NCBI RefSeq assembly: GCF_000378445.1
Contig: NZ_KB899783.1
Span: 1 to 5,355, forward strand
DNA length: 5,355 nt
Source: Deinococcus aquatilis DSM 23025
GTDB taxonomy: Bacteria > Deinococcota > Deinococci > Deinococcales > Deinococcaceae
Direction: 5' to 3'
In this document: positions 4,628 through 5,355 of the stretch, piece after piece
Numbering within the stretch: the stretch's first letter is position 1
Layout: each line of letters starts with the position of its first letter
Program-made: the position numbers and the translations under genes
The notes under the pieces: model-generated
What the model saw: the letters and a program-made list of their open reading frames with translations, nothing else
Database searches by the model: none
Told to the model about the DNA's origin: nothing

Positions 4628-5355
4628 AACCCAAAGTACCGGGCCAGCAGGCAAGTCACTTCTAGGCGCAATGATACTGGGTGGCGAACTCAGCCGGTGG
4701 GATATAGCCGAGACTGGAATGCAAACGTTCTTGGTTATACAGCTGACCGATGAAGTGGTTGATGTGGCGCTGCGCGTCGTCGAAGTCGAGATAGTCCTGC
4801 AGATCAACCTCCTCGGTTTTCAGGGTCTTGTAAAAACTTTCCATGCGGGCGTTGTCGTAGGGATTACCTTTTCTGGACATGCTGGGAATGAGACCGGCCT
4901 CCCGAAGCCGCTCCACATACACGCGACTCGCGTACCCTGACCCTTGGTCAGAATGGTGCAGTAAGCCTGGGGCTGGACAACGCGCTGTGAGCGCGTTGTT
5001 GAGCGCTTTCAACGCCAGCGCCGCGTCAATACACCTTGACATCGCCCAACCCACGATTTCTCGGGTGAAGCTGTCGAGGACGCAGGCGAGGTACACAAAG
5101 CCATGCTTGACCCGAACGTAGGTGAGATCGACTTGCCAGACTTGGTTGGGTTGCTTGGGTACCACTGTTGGCAACAGGTTTTCAAAACGACGTTCGCTGT
5201 GCGTCGAGTCCGTCGTGGCCTGAAATCGCCGTTTGGGACGGCATAACAACCCTCCTGCTCGCATGACCCGTAAGACGCGCTTGTGGTTGGTCGGGCGTCC
5301 CCGGCGGGCCAGTTCATGGGTGACGCGACGGTACCCGTAGCCCGTCCACTTCAGC
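4621..5355 (-). mobile_element. IS-B: IS3-family insertion sequence, 3' part (runs off right edge)
   Basis: The element is bounded on the left by TGGAGTGAACCCAAAG (4621 inward), a typical IS3-family terminus with TG followed by a C-run and A-run. It lies about 41 bp beyond the transposase stop. Its orfA and the other end lie past the right edge. Its transposase differs clearly from that of IS-A, so the two are different elements that happen to share the first 7 terminal bases. Confidence 0.7.
4662..5355 (-). CDS. IS3-family transposase OrfB (IS-B), partial: 5' end missing
   Basis: About 230 codons are visible; the gene is open at the right edge. The translation from the edge reads KWTGYGYRRVTHELARRG, then NHKRVLRVMRAGGLLCRP, the HTH_21-type region that precedes the catalytic core. 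The DDE triad is visible: Asp in VWQVDLTYV, Asp in HHSDQGSGYAS and Glu in NARMESFYKTLKTE, the last two 36 residues apart as in the IS3 family. It ends with RLHSSLGYIPPAEFATQ, the usual C-terminal motif. An ATG at 5262-5264 is internal and not the start, because the conserved upstream region is in frame with it. By family length, some 50-60 residues should lie beyond the edge. The sequence is closer to the IS3/IS150 side of the family than to IS-A. No stop or frameshift is seen in the visible part, so it may be active. Confidence 0.92.
   Translation of the reverse strand, partial: LKWTGYGYRRVTHELARRGRPTNHKRVLRVMRAGGLLCRPKRRFQATTDSTHSERRFENLLPTVVPKQPNQVWQVDLTYVRVKHGFVYLACVLDSFTREIVGWAMSRCIDAALALKALNNALTARCPAPGLLHHSDQGSGYASRVYVERLREAGLIPSMSRKGNPYDNARMESFYKTLKTEEVDLQDYLDFDDAQRHINHFIGQLYNQERLHSSLGYIPPAEFATQYHCA

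Noticed and set aside
4525..4671. Longer OrfA starting at the ATG at 4671
   Set aside because: The extra 49 residues would be read across both IS ends and the junction. A strong GAGGAG site and family alignment support the start at 4524.
1..5355. CRISPR arrays, tRNA or rRNA genes, classical terminators with T-run
   Set aside because: I found no regularly spaced repeats, no tRNA-like cloverleaf, and none of the hairpins seen is followed by a T-run.

Overview
This window is a piece of bacterial accessory DNA made almost entirely of mobile-element genes, all read on the minus strand. Base composition is moderately GC-rich. The transposase fragment at the left edge resembles the N-terminus of IS4-type transposases that I associate with Deinococcus. 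My best guess at the host is therefore a Deinococcus-like organism, possibly a plasmid or genomic island. That is an inference from family resemblance, not a measurement.

Layout in the direction of transcription (right to left). (1) 4621-5355: the 3' part of an IS3-family element, here called IS-B. Its DDE transposase gene runs off the right edge. (2) 3370-4617: a complete second IS3-family element, here called IS-A. It has orfA (4246-4524), orfB (3414-4235) and recognisable inverted ends. IS-A and IS-B stand head to tail with only 3 bp between their ends. (3) 2079-3365 and 211-2082: two tyrosine-recombinase (integrase) genes joined by an ATGA stop/start overlap. The first, 428 aa, has a full set of catalytic residues. 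The second, at least 623 aa, has a very long N-terminal part but stops before the HxxR box and the tyrosine nucleophile. (4) 1-165: the start of an IS4-like transposase running off the left edge, placed exactly where the second integrase loses its C-terminus.

The core is a coupled two-integrase operon. Gene order and sizes resemble the tnpA-tnpB pair of Tn554-type transposons, and in layout also the multi-recombinase modules RIT and gamma-mobile-trio. It has been hit on both sides by insertion sequences: IS-A ends 4 bp before the first integrase start codon, and the IS4-like element ends the second integrase. Any third gene and the element's own ends would lie outside this window or have been lost. 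The window therefore looks like the decayed recombination module of an older element in an insertion-sequence hotspot. Smaller structures worth a look are a 31-bp near-palindrome inside the second integrase gene, a 12-bp perfect hairpin inside IS-A orfB, an unusual orfA/orfB frame relationship at a Shine-Dalgarno-like site plus A-run, and the symmetric 17-bp IS-IS junction. There is no gene-free stretch longer than about 140 bases, and I saw no tRNA, rRNA or CRISPR array.
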